In this document: positions 37,475-46,256 of the stretch, in pieces
How positions within the stretch are numbered: the stretch's first letter is position 1
How the letters are laid out: the number at the start of each line of letters is the position of its first letter
Assembly (NCBI RefSeq): GCF_900188105.1
Contig: NZ_FZNP01000014.1
Span: 62,001-126,000, forward strand
From: Actinomadura mexicana
GTDB taxonomy: Bacteria > Actinomycetota > Actinomycetes > Streptosporangiales > Streptosporangiaceae
Direction of reading: 5' to 3'
Length of the DNA: 64,000 nt
Program-made: the position numbers and the translations under genes
Notes under the pieces: generated by a model
What the model was told of the DNA's origin: nothing
Seen by the model: only the letters and a program-made list of their open reading frames with translations
Database searches by the model: none

Positions 37475-40414
37475 TCAGCCGATCCCGGGGGCGTCGGGGT
37501 CCTGGCGGCTGAGGGCGTTGACCACGCCGACCCGGGAGTTCACCCCGAACTTGGCGAAGATGTGCGACAGGTGCGTCTCGACGGTGCGGATGCTGACGAA
37601 CAGCCGCTCGGCGATCTGCGAGTTCGTGCACCCCTCCACGACCAGCGACGCGACCTCGTACTCGCGCTTGGACAGCCCGCCCGGCAGCCCCGTCTCGCGG
37701 CCGCCGCCCCGCGCCGGCACCCGCACCCCGATCCGGCGCTGCTCGCGGACGGCCTGCGCGTGCAGGGAGCGCGCCCCGCAGCCGGCGAAGATCTCGGCCG
37801 CGAGCCGCAGCTGCTCGCGGGCGGCCGCGCGCTCGCCGGCCCCGGCGTGCGCCTGCCCGGCCCGCATCCGGGCCCGGCCCGCGTCGATCCGGTGCCCGGC
37901 CTCCTCGAACGTCTCCGCGGCCGCGAGCGCCTCGCGCGCCGCCGCGGCCGCGTCGGTGAGCTGCAGGACGTGGGCGCGGGCCAGTCGCGCCAGGCCGTTG
38001 TGGGCCTCCAGGCCGGGGATGATGAAGTGCTCGCCGCGCTCCACCCACTTCTGGGCGGCCGCGGCGCGGCCCCGTCCCGCCTCGACGCCGGCCATGACCT
38101 CGCTCAGCGACAGGTGCGTCCGCTGGTCCAGCGGACCCTTGACCGTCGCGTCGACGGCCTCGGCGCCCTCCTCCAGCCGGCCGAGGCCGATCAGCGCCAT
38201 CGCGCGCGCGTAGCGGGCCATGGACCCCCACCACTCGCCGACGCCGGCGCCGCTCTCGATGGCCTCCTCGGCGTGCCGCAGCGCGGACTCCTCGTCCCCG
38301 GACCAGCCCGCGACGAGGCTCTGCTGGGTGAGCGCGAACACCAGCTGCTGCCCCGAGTGCAGCAGCCGCGCCTCCTCCACCGCCTCCTCGGCGACGACCG
38401 CGGCCTCCTCCAGCCGGCCGGTCATGCCGTAGGCGCGGGTGAGGCCCGCCATCAGCGTGGGGACGACGTAGAGCTGCCCGGTGGCGCGGGCGACGTCCAC
38501 CGCCCGCTCGAACCGGCGGGCCGCGCTGCGGAAGCGGCCCATGAACGTCTCGGCCCAGCACAGCCAGGCGATCGCGTCCATCCACTCGGCCAGGTGCTCG
38601 TCGGGGGCGGCGTCCACCAGCCGGTCGGCCGCCGCCAGGTAGCGCAGGGTGTCCTCGATGCGGCCGGCGGCGAGGGCGGGCATCGGCCGGAACGCGGCGA
38701 CCGCGAGCTCCAGGCTGGGCTCCCAGTCCTCCGAGCTGTCGGGCATCAGGTCCAGGACGGCCTGGGCGGCGCGGAAGTCGATCCGCATCATCCGCTCGGC
38801 GATCAGCCGCATCCGCAGCGGCACCGCCGCCGGGGACCGGGGGTCGGGCATCCGCCGCAGCTCGTCCAGCAGCAGGGTGCGGGCCTCGTTCGGCCGGTCG
38901 AGCTGGCGTTCCATCAGCGCGGCGAGCCGGGCCGCGCGGGCGCGCTGCTCGTAGGCGTCCAGCGGCAGCATCTTCAGGACGCTCCGCGCGGTCTCGCGCC
39001 CATCGGTGAGGTGGCCCCCGACCGTCTGGACCTGCGCCAGCTCCATCATCAGTTCGAGGCGGGAGGGCTGTGCGGGGTCCCCGCCCACCGCGCCAGCGTC
39101 GCCGACCGCGGGCATCAGCCCGAGCGCGACCTTCAGCCAGTGCGCGGCGGTCGAGGGGGCCTGCGTGGCGAAGGCGCGGGCCGCCTCCACCAGGGTGGCG
39201 ATGGCGGCGCGGTCGCCCACCCGGGCCGAGCGCTCCAGGTGCCGGGCGCGGAAGGCGGCGGGTGCGCCGATCTCGGCGAGGTAGGCGGCGATCCGGCCGT
39301 GCGCGGCCAGCCGCCAGCCCGCCGCGGCGGACCGGTAGGCGGCGTGCCGCACGAGCGGGTGCCGGAACCGGAAGCGCTCGGCCCGGGGCCGCACGATGTC
39401 GCGGGCGACCAGCTCGTCGAGCGCGGCCAGCGCGACCCGCTCGCTCACCTCCGCGGCCACGGCGGCCAGCGGCGGCGCGAACTCGTCGGCCGCGACGGCG
39501 GCGCTCTGAGCGATCAGCAGCGCGTCCGGCGACAGCCCGCTCAGCTCCAGCTGCAGCGCCGCGCGCACGGCCGGCGGCAGCTCGCCCTCGGCGTAGCCGG
39601 CGGCGAGGGGCTCGCGGGTGCGGGCCAGGGCCTCCAGGTAGAAGGGGTTGCCGCCGCTGGCCCGGTACAGCTCGTTGCAGCGCGCCCCGCTGACGGCGGG
39701 GCCGAGCAGCTCGGCGACCTCGGCCTGGGTGAGCGGCCCGACGGTCAGCCGGTGCCCGCCCTCGCCCCGCAGCGACGCCTGGACCAGCGCGGCGAGGCGG
39801 GCCGACGCCTGCGCGGGCCGGTAGGCGACGGCGATCAGCACCCGGGCGCGCGGCGGGTGCCGCACGAGGTGGTCCAGCAACTCGATCGTGGCGTTGTCGG
39901 CCCAGTGCACGTCGTCGAGGATCAGGACCAGCCCGGACGGGGCGGCCACCTCCTCCAGCAGCCGCCGCACCGCGCGGTACAGCTGGTAGCGGGCCACCGG
40001 GGTGGTCACCGGCGCGCTGCCGGGCGGGCCGGCGTCCTCCCCGTCGCTGAGGGAGGCGGCGAGCGCCGGGAACACCGGGCCGAGCAGCCGGACGGTGCCG
40101 CGGCCGAGGTCGCCCGCGTGGTCCTCGAGGTGGTCGTCGAGGGCGTCGACGACGGCGCCGAACGGCATCTCCTGCTCGAACTCCGAGGCCCGGCCGGCCA
40201 GGGTCGCGAGCTTGCGGGACTCGGCGGCGTTCGACAGCTCGGTCAGCAGCCGCGTCTTGCCCGCCCCCGGCTCGCCCACCAGGGCCAGGAAGCGGAACGC
40301 GTCGGCCGCCGTGGCGTCCAGCGACTCCTCGAAGACACGGAGGACGTCCCTGCGCCCGACCAGCGGGACGCCGCCCGGCGCCGCTCCGTTGTCGTGGCCG
40401 GTACGACCCTCCAT
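37475..40414 (-). CDS. Large LuxR-family ATP-binding (LAL) transcriptional regulator
   Basis: The 979-residue product starts at ATG 40414 (GTG 40420 is an alternative). The N-terminal ATPase has Walker A LVGEPGAGKTRLL (about residues 46-58) and Walker B LVLILDDVHWAD. The middle 500 residues are helical TPR-like repeats. The C-terminus is a LuxR helix-turn-helix (LSKREYEVASLVVEGCTNSQ, then IAERLFVSIRTVETHLSHIF). LAL regulators respond to a small molecule and often activate secondary-metabolism or sugar genes. It lies between the hydrolase/GMC operon and the rhaB end of the rhamnose regulon, with its own promoter region. Confidence 0.92.
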   Translation of the reverse strand: MEGRTGHDNGAAPGGVPLVGRRDVLRVFEESLDATAADAFRFLALVGEPGAGKTRLLTELSNAAESRKLATLAGRASEFEQEMPFGAVVDALDDHLEDHAGDLGRGTVRLLGPVFPALAASLSDGEDAGPPGSAPVTTPVARYQLYRAVRRLLEEVAAPSGLVLILDDVHWADNATIELLDHLVRHPPRARVLIAVAYRPAQASARLAALVQASLRGEGGHRLTVGPLTQAEVAELLGPAVSGARCNELYRASGGNPFYLEALARTREPLAAGYAEGELPPAVRAALQLELSGLSPDALLIAQSAAVAADEFAPPLAAVAAEVSERVALAALDELVARDIVRPRAERFRFRHPLVRHAAYRSAAAGWRLAAHGRIAAYLAEIGAPAAFRARHLERSARVGDRAAIATLVEAARAFATQAPSTAAHWLKVALGLMPAVGDAGAVGGDPAQPSRLELMMELAQVQTVGGHLTDGRETARSVLKMLPLDAYEQRARAARLAALMERQLDRPNEARTLLLDELRRMPDPRSPAAVPLRMRLIAERMMRIDFRAAQAVLDLMPDSSEDWEPSLELAVAAFRPMPALAAGRIEDTLRYLAAADRLVDAAPDEHLAEWMDAIAWLCWAETFMGRFRSAARRFERAVDVARATGQLYVVPTLMAGLTRAYGMTGRLEEAAVVAEEAVEEARLLHSGQQLVFALTQQSLVAGWSGDEESALRHAEEAIESGAGVGEWWGSMARYARAMALIGLGRLEEGAEAVDATVKGPLDQRTHLSLSEVMAGVEAGRGRAAAAQKWVERGEHFIIPGLEAHNGLARLARAHVLQLTDAAAAAREALAAAETFEEAGHRIDAGRARMRAGQAHAGAGERAAAREQLRLAAEIFAGCGARSLHAQAVREQRRIGVRVPARGGGRETGLPGGLSKREYEVASLVVEGCTNSQIAERLFVSIRTVETHLSHIFAKFGVNSRVGVVNALSRQDPDAPGIG

Positions 40415-40572
40415 GTCCACACCCCAACAGCGACAGGCGGTCGAAACGCCGTGATCATGCTTCTCGTTGGTCCCTGAGCGGGGTTCACCTTATCGGGTAG
40501 AACGTCAATAAGGTGGGGCAACCCGCCCATGCCCGAGCGCCATCACCGCGGGGGGACCCTGCTTGACCGTGT

Positions 40573-40590
40573 TGTTCATAGCTATGAACA
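40573..40590. promoter_or_regulatory. Perfect 18-bp palindrome
   Basis: TGTTCATAGCTATGAACA is a perfect palindrome and much more AT-rich than its surroundings. It lies 77 bases after rhaB and 159 bases upstream of the LuxR-type regulator start. It has no loop, so it looks like a dimeric-protein binding site rather than a terminator. Confidence 0.6.
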
Positions 40591-40666
40591 GCCCTTTGCG
40601 GCCCCATGTCAACCTCGGGAGGGTAAACCGTCCCGCAGCCGTGACATCCGGGCCGGGGACCGGAGG

Positions 40667-42100
40667 TCAGCCGTCCAGGCCGATCAGCCGGGCGGCCTCG
40701 CTCCAGCGGGCCTCGTCGCCGGACGGGGTGTAGCGGCGCAGGTCCTCGGTGGCGGCGACCAGGGCGCGGGCCTCGGCCAGGTCCGCGACGGCGCCGTGCG
40801 CGCGGGCCTGCGCCAGGACGTTGCCGAGGGCGGTCGCCTCGACGGGCCCGGCCACCACCGGCAGCCCGCTGGCGTCGGCGGTCAGCCGGCACAGCAGCTC
40901 GTTGCGGCTGCCGCCGCCCACCAGGTGGACGACGTCGATCTCCCGCCCCGACAGGCGCGCCGCCTGGCGGAGCGTGGCGCGGTGCGCGAGGGCGAGGCTG
41001 TCGAGGATGCAGCGCACGGTCTCGGCGGGGGTGGACGGTTCGGGCAGCCCGCGGCGCCGGCAGTGCGCGGCGATGCGGGCCGGCATGTCGCCTGGCGGCA
41101 GGAACTCGGGGTCGTCGGGGTCGATGAGGCAGCGCAGGCCGGGCACGTCCCCGGCCGCGGCGAGCAGGGCCGGCAGGTCCGTCTCGCCCCAGGTCCGCAG
41201 GGACTCCTGGAGGAGCCACAGGCCCATCACGTTGCGCAGGTAGCGGACGGTCCCGTCGACGCCGCCCTCGTTGGTGAAGTTGGCCTTGCGGCTCTCCTCG
41301 GTCAGCACGGGGGCGTCCAGTTCCACGCCGACCAGCGACCAGGTGCCGCACGAGATGTAGGCGAAGCGGTCCGTCGCGGCGGGGACGGCGGCGACGGCGG
41401 AGGCCGTGTCGTGCGAGCCGACGGCCGTGACGCGCAGGGCGCCCTGGCCGGTCTCGGCCGCCACGTCCGCGCGGAGGGTGCCGATGTCCGCGCCGGGATC
41501 GCGTAGCGGCGGGAAGATCCGCGAAGGCAGGCCCAGCCGGGCGATGAGGTCCGCCGACCAGGTGCGGTCGCGGACGTCCAGCAGGCCGGTGGTGGAGGCG
41601 TTCGTGCGCTCGGCGCCGATCTCCCCGGTGAGCCAGTAGGCCAGCAGGTCGGGGATGAGCAGGAGCGTCTCGGCGCGGCAGAGGTCGTCGGCCGCGAGCT
41701 GGTAGATGGTGTTGAACGGGAGGAACTGCAGGCCCGAGGACTGGTAGAGGAGGTCCTCGCCCAGTTCGGCGCGGACCCGCTCCAGCACGCCGTCGGTGCG
41801 GGCGTCGCGGTAGTGGACGGGATTGCCGAGCAGGGCGCCGCCGGCGTCCAGCAGCCCGTAGTCGACGGCCCAGGAGTCGATGCCGACCGAGGCCAGGCCG
41901 CGCGGAGCGGAGCGCAGCCCGTCCAGGACGTTGCCGTAGAGGCCGAGGATGTCCCAGTGCAGGGTGCCGTTGACCCGGACGGGACGGTTGGGGAAGCGGC
42001 GGATCTCCTCCAGGACGAGGGTGCCCGGCCCGACGCGCCCGGCCATCACCCGCCCGCTGGACGCCCCGAGATCGACGGCCGCGAACATCGCTTCGCTCAT
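40667..42100 (-). CDS. rhaB: Rhamnulokinase
   Basis: The 477-residue product is a FGGY-family sugar kinase. The N-terminal phosphate loop is AAVDLGASSGRVMAG, and rhamnulokinase phrases include GIDSWAVDYGLLD, PVHYRDARTDG, FQLP-like LQFLPFNTIYQL and GSHDTASAVAAVP. The C-terminal ATP site is HLVGGGSRNELLCRLTADAS. It phosphorylates L-rhamnulose to L-rhamnulose-1-phosphate in the cytoplasm. It is the last gene of lacI-lutABC-rhaB and overlaps lutC by four bases. The other rhamnose enzymes are in the divergent operon. Confidence 0.95.
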   Translation of the reverse strand: MSEAMFAAVDLGASSGRVMAGRVGPGTLVLEEIRRFPNRPVRVNGTLHWDILGLYGNVLDGLRSAPRGLASVGIDSWAVDYGLLDAGGALLGNPVHYRDARTDGVLERVRAELGEDLLYQSSGLQFLPFNTIYQLAADDLCRAETLLLIPDLLAYWLTGEIGAERTNASTTGLLDVRDRTWSADLIARLGLPSRIFPPLRDPGADIGTLRADVAAETGQGALRVTAVGSHDTASAVAAVPAATDRFAYISCGTWSLVGVELDAPVLTEESRKANFTNEGGVDGTVRYLRNVMGLWLLQESLRTWGETDLPALLAAAGDVPGLRCLIDPDDPEFLPPGDMPARIAAHCRRRGLPEPSTPAETVRCILDSLALAHRATLRQAARLSGREIDVVHLVGGGSRNELLCRLTADASGLPVVAGPVEATALGNVLAQARAHGAVADLAEARALVAATEDLRRYTPSGDEARWSEAARLIGLDG

Positions 42101-42717
42101 TGGACGACCAGTACCTCCAGAGTCCTCGGTCCGTGCACGCCCTCCACGCGCGACAGCTCGATGTCGCTCGTCGCGGACGGGCCCGACACGAACGTCAGCG
42201 GGCGCCGCGGATCGAGCCGTTCGAGCGCCTCCGGCACATCGGCGGCGACCTGGCCGGCGAGGACGACGATCAGGTGGTAGTCGGGTACGAGCGACAGGGC
42301 GCGCGGCCCCTGGGCTGGTCCGTGGTCCAGCACGATCGTCCCCGTCTCCGCGACCGCGGCCGCGCAGCCGGTGACCGCCCCGGCGAGACCGTCGAGGGAG
42401 GCGACCGACGGGTCGCGCACGAGCGCCGCGCCGGTCGCGGACGTCCACTCCGCCGGCAGGCCGGACGGGACGCCGTAGGCGCCGGGACGCGCCGCGAGCC
42501 GTTCGGCGACGGTCGAGGCGACCTCGGCGGCGGCGACGCGCAGGACGGTCGCGCGGTAGTCGGCGACCCGCTCCGCGAACAGGTCGAGGATCGCGTCCTC
42601 GTGGTGGCGGCGCAGGTAGCCGCGGTCGATCCGGTCGTAGGAGGCCGCGACCTCGGCGGCGGGGCGGGCGGGCGCCGCCCGCTCGATCCGGCGCAGGATC
42701 TCCTCGCGCGCGTTCAC
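42097..42717 (-). CDS. lutC: LutC-type LUD-domain protein, lactate oxidation complex
   Basis: GTG 42717 overlaps the lutB stop by four bases. The 206-residue LUD-domain product contains [32 protein letters not shown] and [20 protein letters not shown], typical of LutC/YkgG. With LutA and LutB it forms the iron-sulfur L-lactate dehydrogenase complex that makes pyruvate. Here the gene sits in the rhamnose regulon, where L-lactate is the expected product of lactaldehyde oxidation. Confidence 0.92.
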   Translation of the reverse strand: MNAREEILRRIERAAPARPAAEVAASYDRIDRGYLRRHHEDAILDLFAERVADYRATVLRVAAAEVASTVAERLAARPGAYGVPSGLPAEWTSATGAALVRDPSVASLDGLAGAVTGCAAAVAETGTIVLDHGPAQGPRALSLVPDYHLIVVLAGQVAADVPEALERLDPRRPLTFVSGPSATSDIELSRVEGVHGPRTLEVLVVQ

Positions 42718-44168
42718 CGTTCCCCCTCCTCGCGCCCGCCGCCGGTCCGGGCCCACCAGGCGCGGAACGACTCGGGCGGCGGCGCGGGCGCGTCCCGCGT
42801 CTCGGTCCAGGCGCCCAGCGGCCCGGGCAGCCGCCGGATCCGGCCGGCGCGCGCCACGGCGCGGCGGCTCGCGGACGCGGCGCGCTGCGCGAGCGCGAGC
42901 CGGGTGGGGGAGCGCAGCGTCCACCCGGCCGCCGCCATCGCCACCCGCTCCAGCGGATGGCGGGGCCCCTTCTCGACGGCGCGGGCCCGCAGGTGCACGA
43001 GCACCTCCGGGATGTCGATGGCGACCGGGCATGCCTCGAAGCAGGCCCCGCACAGCGTCGACGCGTACGGCAGCGACGCGTCCACCTCCGACCCGATGCC
43101 CCTGATCTGCGGGGACAGGATCGCGCCGATCGGGCCGGGGTAGGGCGAGCCGTAGGCGTGGCCGCCCGCGCGCTGGTAGACCGGGCACACGTTCAGGCAC
43201 GCCGAGCAGCGGATGCAGCGCAGCGCCTGCCGCCCCACCTCGTCGGCCAGGGTGGCGGTGCGGCCGTTGTCCAGCAGGACGAGGTGGAAGTCGCGCGGGC
43301 CGTCGCCGGGGGACACGCCCGTCCAGGCCGAGGTGTAGGGGTTCATCCGCTCGGCGGTGGAGGAGCGGGGCAGCAGCTGGAGGAACACCTCAAGGTCCCG
43401 CCAGCTCGGCACGATCTTCTCCACGCCCATCACCGAGATCAGCGTCTCGGGGAGCGTCAGGCACATCCGGCCGTTGCCCTCCGACTCCAGCACGACGAGC
43501 GTGCCGGTATCGGCGACGGCGAAGTTCACGCCCGACACCCCGACCTTCGCCGACAGGAACTTGGCGCGCAGGTGCCGCCGGGCCGCCTCGGCGAGCTCGG
43601 CGGGCGCGTCGGTCAGCCCCGCCGGCACGTCCTCCATCGCGCGCAGGAAGATGTCGCGGATGTCGGAGCGGTTGCGGTGGATGGCCGGGACGAGGATGTG
43701 CGACGGCCGGTCGTCCCCGAGCTGGACGATCAGCTCCGCCAGGTCGGTCTCGTAGGCGGTGATCCCCTCCTCGGCGAGGAACTCGTTGAGGCCGATCTCC
43801 TGCGTCGCCATCGACTTGACCTTGACGACCTCGGTCTCGCCGGTCGCCTTCACCAGGTCCGCGACGATCCGGTTCGCCTCGGCCGCGTCGCGGGCCCAGT
43901 GCACCGTCCCGCCGGCCTCGGCGACCTTCTCCTCCAGCAGCCGCAGGTAGTGGCCGAGGTTCGCCAGGACGTGGTCCTTGATCTGCTTGCCCGCCTCGCG
44001 GAGCGCGGGCCAGTCGTCCAGCTCGGCCACCGCGGCGGCGCGGCGCCCGCGGATCGTGGTGGTGGCGTGCGCGAGGTTCCCGCGCAGCCGCGGGTCCGCC
44101 ACCGCGCGGCGCGCCGCGTCCGGGAACGACGGCATTCCGAGATAGGTCGGCATCGCCGGCGAGGTCAT
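42714..44168 (-). CDS. lutB: LutB-type iron-sulfur protein, lactate oxidation complex
   Basis: The 484-residue product has an N-terminal LUD domain ([46 protein letters not shown]). It is followed by two 4Fe-4S motifs: [19 protein letters not shown] (about 315) and [15 protein letters not shown] (about 365). Size and order are normal for LutB. It passes electrons within the LutABC complex. The ATG overlaps the lutA stop by four bases. Confidence 0.94.
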   Translation of the reverse strand: MTSPAMPTYLGMPSFPDAARRAVADPRLRGNLAHATTTIRGRRAAAVAELDDWPALREAGKQIKDHVLANLGHYLRLLEEKVAEAGGTVHWARDAAEANRIVADLVKATGETEVVKVKSMATQEIGLNEFLAEEGITAYETDLAELIVQLGDDRPSHILVPAIHRNRSDIRDIFLRAMEDVPAGLTDAPAELAEAARRHLRAKFLSAKVGVSGVNFAVADTGTLVVLESEGNGRMCLTLPETLISVMGVEKIVPSWRDLEVFLQLLPRSSTAERMNPYTSAWTGVSPGDGPRDFHLVLLDNGRTATLADEVGRQALRCIRCSACLNVCPVYQRAGGHAYGSPYPGPIGAILSPQIRGIGSEVDASLPYASTLCGACFEACPVAIDIPEVLVHLRARAVEKGPRHPLERVAMAAAGWTLRSPTRLALAQRAASASRRAVARAGRIRRLPGPLGAWTETRDAPAPPPESFRAWWARTGGGREEGER

Positions 44169-44878
44169 GCGGGCTCCTCCTCCGTCGAGGCGAGGATCTC
44201 GGCCAGGTGGACGGTCCGCACCGCGGCGCGGGTGCGGGTGAGGGCGCCGCCGATGTGCATCAGGCAGGAGTTGTCCGCCGCGCACAGCGTCTCGGCCCCG
44301 GTCGACCGGACGGCGGTGACCTTGTCCGCGCACATCGCGGCCGACACCTCGGCGTTCTTCAGCGCGAACGTCCCGCCGAACCCGCAGCACTCGGCCGCGT
44401 CCGGGAGCTCGACCAGGTCGATGCCGCCGACCTCGCGCAGCAGCCGCAACGGGCGGTCGCCGACGTGCAGCATCCGCAGCGAGTGGCATGTCGGGTGGTA
44501 GGTGACGCGGTGCGGGTAGTACGCGCCGACGTCGGTGACGCCGAGGACGTCCACCAGGAACTCCGTCAGCTCGTGCACGCGGGAGGCGACCCCGGCGGCG
44601 CGCGGCGCGAGCCGGGGATGCCAGTCGCGGATCATCGCCGCGCAGGACGCGGACGGCGTCACGACCGCGTCGTAGGGCTCGAACGTCTCCGCGAACCCCT
44701 TCACCAGGGGCAGCGCCTGCCGCCGGTAGCCGGTGTTGAGGTGCATCTGCCCGCAGCAGGTCTGCGACTCGGGGAACTCGACGTCGTGGCCGAGGCGCCG
44801 CAGCAGCCGCACCACCGCCTTGCCCGTCCCCGGATACATCGTGTCGTTGACGCAGGTGAGAAACAGCGCGACTCTCAC
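44165..44878 (-). CDS. lutA: LutA-type CCG-domain iron-sulfur protein, lactate oxidation complex
   Basis: GTG 44878 overlaps the lacI stop by four bases, with GGGAGG upstream. The 237-residue product has two cysteine-rich CCG repeats. The first has [21 protein letters not shown] and [10 protein letters not shown]. The second has [22 protein letters not shown] and ADNSCLMH. These bind iron-sulfur clusters in LutA and in related glycolate-oxidase and heterodisulfide-reductase subunits. It is the catalytic partner of LutB/LutC in L-lactate oxidation. Confidence 0.93.
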   Translation of the reverse strand: MRVALFLTCVNDTMYPGTGKAVVRLLRRLGHDVEFPESQTCCGQMHLNTGYRRQALPLVKGFAETFEPYDAVVTPSASCAAMIRDWHPRLAPRAAGVASRVHELTEFLVDVLGVTDVGAYYPHRVTYHPTCHSLRMLHVGDRPLRLLREVGGIDLVELPDAAECCGFGGTFALKNAEVSAAMCADKVTAVRSTGAETLCAADNSCLMHIGGALTRTRAAVRTVHLAEILASTEEEPA

Positions 44879-45999
44879 AGTGCCTGCCTCCCGAGGGCGG
44901 GACCGCCGAGGGCGGAGCGGCTGGACTCGCGGACGACCAGCTCGGGCTGGAACATCACCTGCTGGTGGGCGTGCCCGCCCGTCTGGTCGCACTCCTCCAG
45001 CAGCAGCTCGGTCGCGATCCGGCCGAGCTGGTAGGTGGGCTGCCGCACCGAGCTGAGCGGGACGGCCGCCGCGGCCGAGAACTCGATGTCGTCGTACCCG
45101 ATCAGGGCGACGTCATCCGGCACCTTGATCCCGGCCTGCAGCAGGACGCGCAGCACGCCGAGCGCGAGCAGGTCGTTCGCGCAGAAGATCGCCTCGGGCA
45201 GGGGCGGGCCGGCCTCCAGCAGCCGCCGGGCCGCCTCCTGCCCGGCCCGGGCGTTCATCGCCCCGACGGCGACCTCGCGCATCGCGTCGCCGCCGAGCCC
45301 GGCGGCGCGCACCGCCCGCAGCGCGCCCTTGCGCCGGTCGGCGCACTGGCGCAGCACCGCCGGCCCGGTGACGAGCGCCAGCGTCCGGGCCCCCGCGTCC
45401 AGCAGCTCGGCGGCCGCGAGCTCGCCGCCCGCGACGTCGTCCACGGCGACCGAGCACTGGTTGGCGCGCGGCGTCGGGTGGTCGAGCAGCACCACCGGGA
45501 CGCCCCGCTCGCGCAGCCGGTCGGCGGCCTCGCCCTCGTCGCCGACCGGGGTCAGCAGGACCCCCCGGACGCGCTGCTCGGCGAACACCCGCAGGTTGCG
45601 CTGCTCCCGCTCGTCCGACTCGCCCGAGGAGGACAGGATCACCGAGTAGCCGCGCTCGCTGGCGGTGTCCTCCACGCCGCGCGCCACGTCGGTGAAGAAC
45701 GGGTTGGCGAGGTCGAGGACCATCAACCCGATCGTGCTGCTGTGCCCGGCGCGCAGCGTGGACGCCGAGCCGTTGCGGACGAAGCCGAGATCGCGGATCG
45801 CCTGCTCGACGCGGGCGCGGGTGGCCTCGGCGACGCGCTCGGGGCGGTTGAGCACGTTGGACACGGTGCCCGGCGAGACGCCGGCGTGCGCCGCGACCTG
45901 CTTGATGCCGACCGTCCGGCCCGGCGGCGCGGAGCGGCCGGTGTCGTCTGCGCCCAATCTGTGTGCCCCCGAGTCGTCCGCTGGTGTGTCGCCGCTCAC
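44875..45999 (-). CDS. LacI-family regulator heading the lut-rhaB operon (probable rhamnose regulator)
   Basis: The 374-residue product has a LacI helix-turn-helix ([22 protein letters not shown], about 30-51, split as [13 protein letters not shown] and TVSNVLN). The hinge region is [15 protein letters not shown], and the periplasmic-binding-protein-like sensor includes [27 protein letters not shown] and [13 protein letters not shown]. The start is GTG 45999 with no clear ribosome site. It is the first gene of its operon, and each following gene overlaps the previous by four bases. AAAACGT-centred sites lie in the divergent promoter region. The inferred role is repression of both operons, relieved by rhamnose or a pathway intermediate. 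Confidence 0.9.
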   Translation of the reverse strand: MSGDTPADDSGAHRLGADDTGRSAPPGRTVGIKQVAAHAGVSPGTVSNVLNRPERVAEATRARVEQAIRDLGFVRNGSASTLRAGHSSTIGLMVLDLANPFFTDVARGVEDTASERGYSVILSSSGESDEREQRNLRVFAEQRVRGVLLTPVGDEGEAADRLRERGVPVVLLDHPTPRANQCSVAVDDVAGGELAAAELLDAGARTLALVTGPAVLRQCADRRKGALRAVRAAGLGGDAMREVAVGAMNARAGQEAARRLLEAGPPLPEAIFCANDLLALGVLRVLLQAGIKVPDDVALIGYDDIEFSAAAAVPLSSVRQPTYQLGRIATELLLEECDQTGGHAHQQVMFQPELVVRESSRSALGGPALGRQAL

Positions 46000-46013
46000 T
46001 TTGGGTCATCCGA

Positions 46014-46027
46014 TTAAAACGTGTCAA
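46014..46027. promoter_or_regulatory. Candidate LacI operator O1 at the lacI-lut-rhaB promoter
   Basis: TTAAAACGTGTCAA shares TTAAAACGT with O2. On the minus strand it overlaps TTGACA (46022-46027), a perfect -35 box for the lacI operon. Binding would block that promoter. Confidence 0.65.
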
Positions 46028-46157
46028 CCCGAGATCGAGGTCCACGGGCGCGAAACCCCGGAGGCCGGTCCCGGCCGCGAACGACTTCTGAATATCGCCG
46101 GCCCTTGTGGAGACGGGCTTTCCGCAGCGCTGGGCGGGTTGGAGGCAGGTTCCCCCC

Positions 46158-46187
46158 TTGACGGGTGCTCCGGGTCACATCTAGCGT
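46158..46187 (+). promoter_or_regulatory. Promoter of the rhamnose transport/catabolism operon
   Basis: TTGACG (46158-46163) and TAGCGT (46182-46187) are separated by 18 bases and match the vegetative actinobacterial promoter. The expected start, near 46194, leaves a leader of about 60 bases. Operator O2 begins about ten bases downstream of that start. Confidence 0.7.
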
Positions 46188-46203
46188 CCTCCGCAACATC
46201 TAG

Positions 46204-46217
46204 TTAAAACGTTTTTC
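46204..46217. promoter_or_regulatory. Candidate LacI operator O2
   Basis: TTAAAACGTTTTTC contains the perfect ten-base palindrome AAAACGTTTT with the central CG step typical of LacI-family sites. It lies just downstream of the predicted transcription start of the transport operon. Confidence 0.75.
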
Positions 46218-46256
46218 ATCTGTTCGTCACAGACGTCCCCCGCGAGGAGGGCCGCG

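Noticed and set aside
40573-40590. The palindrome after rhaB as a transcription terminator
   Set aside because: A perfect palindrome with no loop, AT-rich and without a T tract, does not form a stable RNA hairpin of the terminator type. An operator fits better.
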